A DNA stretch of 64,000 nt. Origin: Slackia faecicanis. Lineage in GTDB: Bacteria > Actinomycetota > Coriobacteriia > Coriobacteriales > Eggerthellaceae. Within the stretch, counting starts at the first letter, position 1. Each line of letters begins with the position of its first letter. The position numbers and the translations under genes are program-made. Shown one piece after another: positions 63,819-64,000 of this stretch. The stretch lies in the NCBI RefSeq assembly GCF_003725295.1, contig NZ_QICB01000002.1, forward strand, positions 62,001-126,000, read 5' to 3'. Under the pieces are notes generated by a model. The model was not told the DNA's origin, ran no database searches, and saw nothing but the letters and a program-made list of their open reading frames with translations.

Positions 63819-64000
63819 ATGTCTGCCAGGAAAAGCGCGATCATGCCGGAATTCAACCCTGACCTGCCGCATCCCGTTACGCGGCAGGTCAGGCGAAGTG
63901 CACGCCTGGAGGGAACGGCCGGCGACATCATGCTGGCCGCGCGCGACCTGTTCGAAACCGAAGGCGTGGCGGCCGCCAGCATGGCCGCCATCGCGCGCAA
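63819..64000 (+). CDS. TetR-family regulator, N-terminal part (cut by window end)
   Basis: The frame opens MSARKSAIMPEFNPDLPHPV and reaches GDIMLAARDLFETEGVAAAS then MAAIAR, the first helices of a TetR-type DNA-binding domain. AAGGAGCCGTC precedes the ATG. The rest lies outside the window. It may control the neighbouring DUF5692 genes. Confidence 0.75.
   Translation, partial: MSARKSAIMPEFNPDLPHPVTRQVRRSARLEGTAGDIMLAARDLFETEGVAAASMAAIAR

Overview
The window reads as the chromosome of a high-GC Gram-positive gut actinobacterium, most likely a member of the Coriobacteriia (Eggerthellaceae-like). The host genes are GC-rich with strong Shine-Dalgarno sites. They include a bile salt hydrolase, an exported [FeFe] hydrogenase with a b-type cytochrome, a DUF5692 membrane protein, and a type I-C CRISPR system whose repeat is of the kind seen in that group. 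The genus is inferred; no rRNA or tRNA gene was recognised to fix it.

Region 1 (1-2482) is the integration end of a genomic island: an XRE-type repressor divergent from an excisionase-like gene, a tyrosine integrase and a ribbon-helix-helix protein, with repeated GTACG boxes in the control region. Region 2 (2486-21316) is a defence island read leftwards: PLD/SNF2 helicase, DUF4391 protein, an unknown protein, type III methyltransferase Mod, type III Res, DUF4238 protein and a GmrSD-like nuclease. The mod gene is cut in two by a ~6.2 kb element carrying tet(W) and a truncated serine recombinase. That element has itself taken up an IS30-family element, which in turn has taken up an IS1595-family element with a perfect 8-bp target duplication. 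The two mod halves share an AC/GT dinucleotide at the joints, and rejoining there restores one open frame.

Region 3 (21317-35254) holds an unrecognised two-gene membrane/alanine-rich pair, an ArsC-like reductase, small hypothetical genes, PsiE, GtrA, two calcineurin-type phosphoesterases, bile salt hydrolase, a DMT permease, ThpR, a zinc alcohol dehydrogenase and a cyclase-family enzyme. Region 4 (35310-47809) is a full type I-C CRISPR-Cas locus read leftwards: cas3, cas5, cas8c, cas7, cas4, cas1, cas2, plus an array of 59 repeats with four decayed repeats at its cas3-side (trailer) end.

The most striking observation is in the ~280 bp between cas3 and cas5. A lone, shortened, hairpin-preserving repeat copy on the + strand is followed by a pseudo-spacer. 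Its first 17 nt match a site about 100 bp away that is preceded by TTC, the I-C PAM. The only two mismatches are at positions 6 and 12, the positions Cascade flips out. The target lies in the AT-rich region expected to hold the cas5 operon promoter, so this looks like a built-in crRNA-like guide that makes the I-C Cascade repress its own operon (CreR/CreA-like).

Region 5 (47810-55168) holds a HipA-like kinase, a WYL-domain protein, and, divergent from it, a compact cassette of membrane protein, ClpP-like protease, ClpX-like AAA+ ATPase, unknown protein and phosphoesterase. Region 6 (55591-64000) has the hydrogenase operon, a J-domain/HIRAN/Sel1 three-gene operon, a ModD-like enzyme, a frameshifted DUF5692 gene followed by the tail of a second copy, and the start of a TetR regulator.
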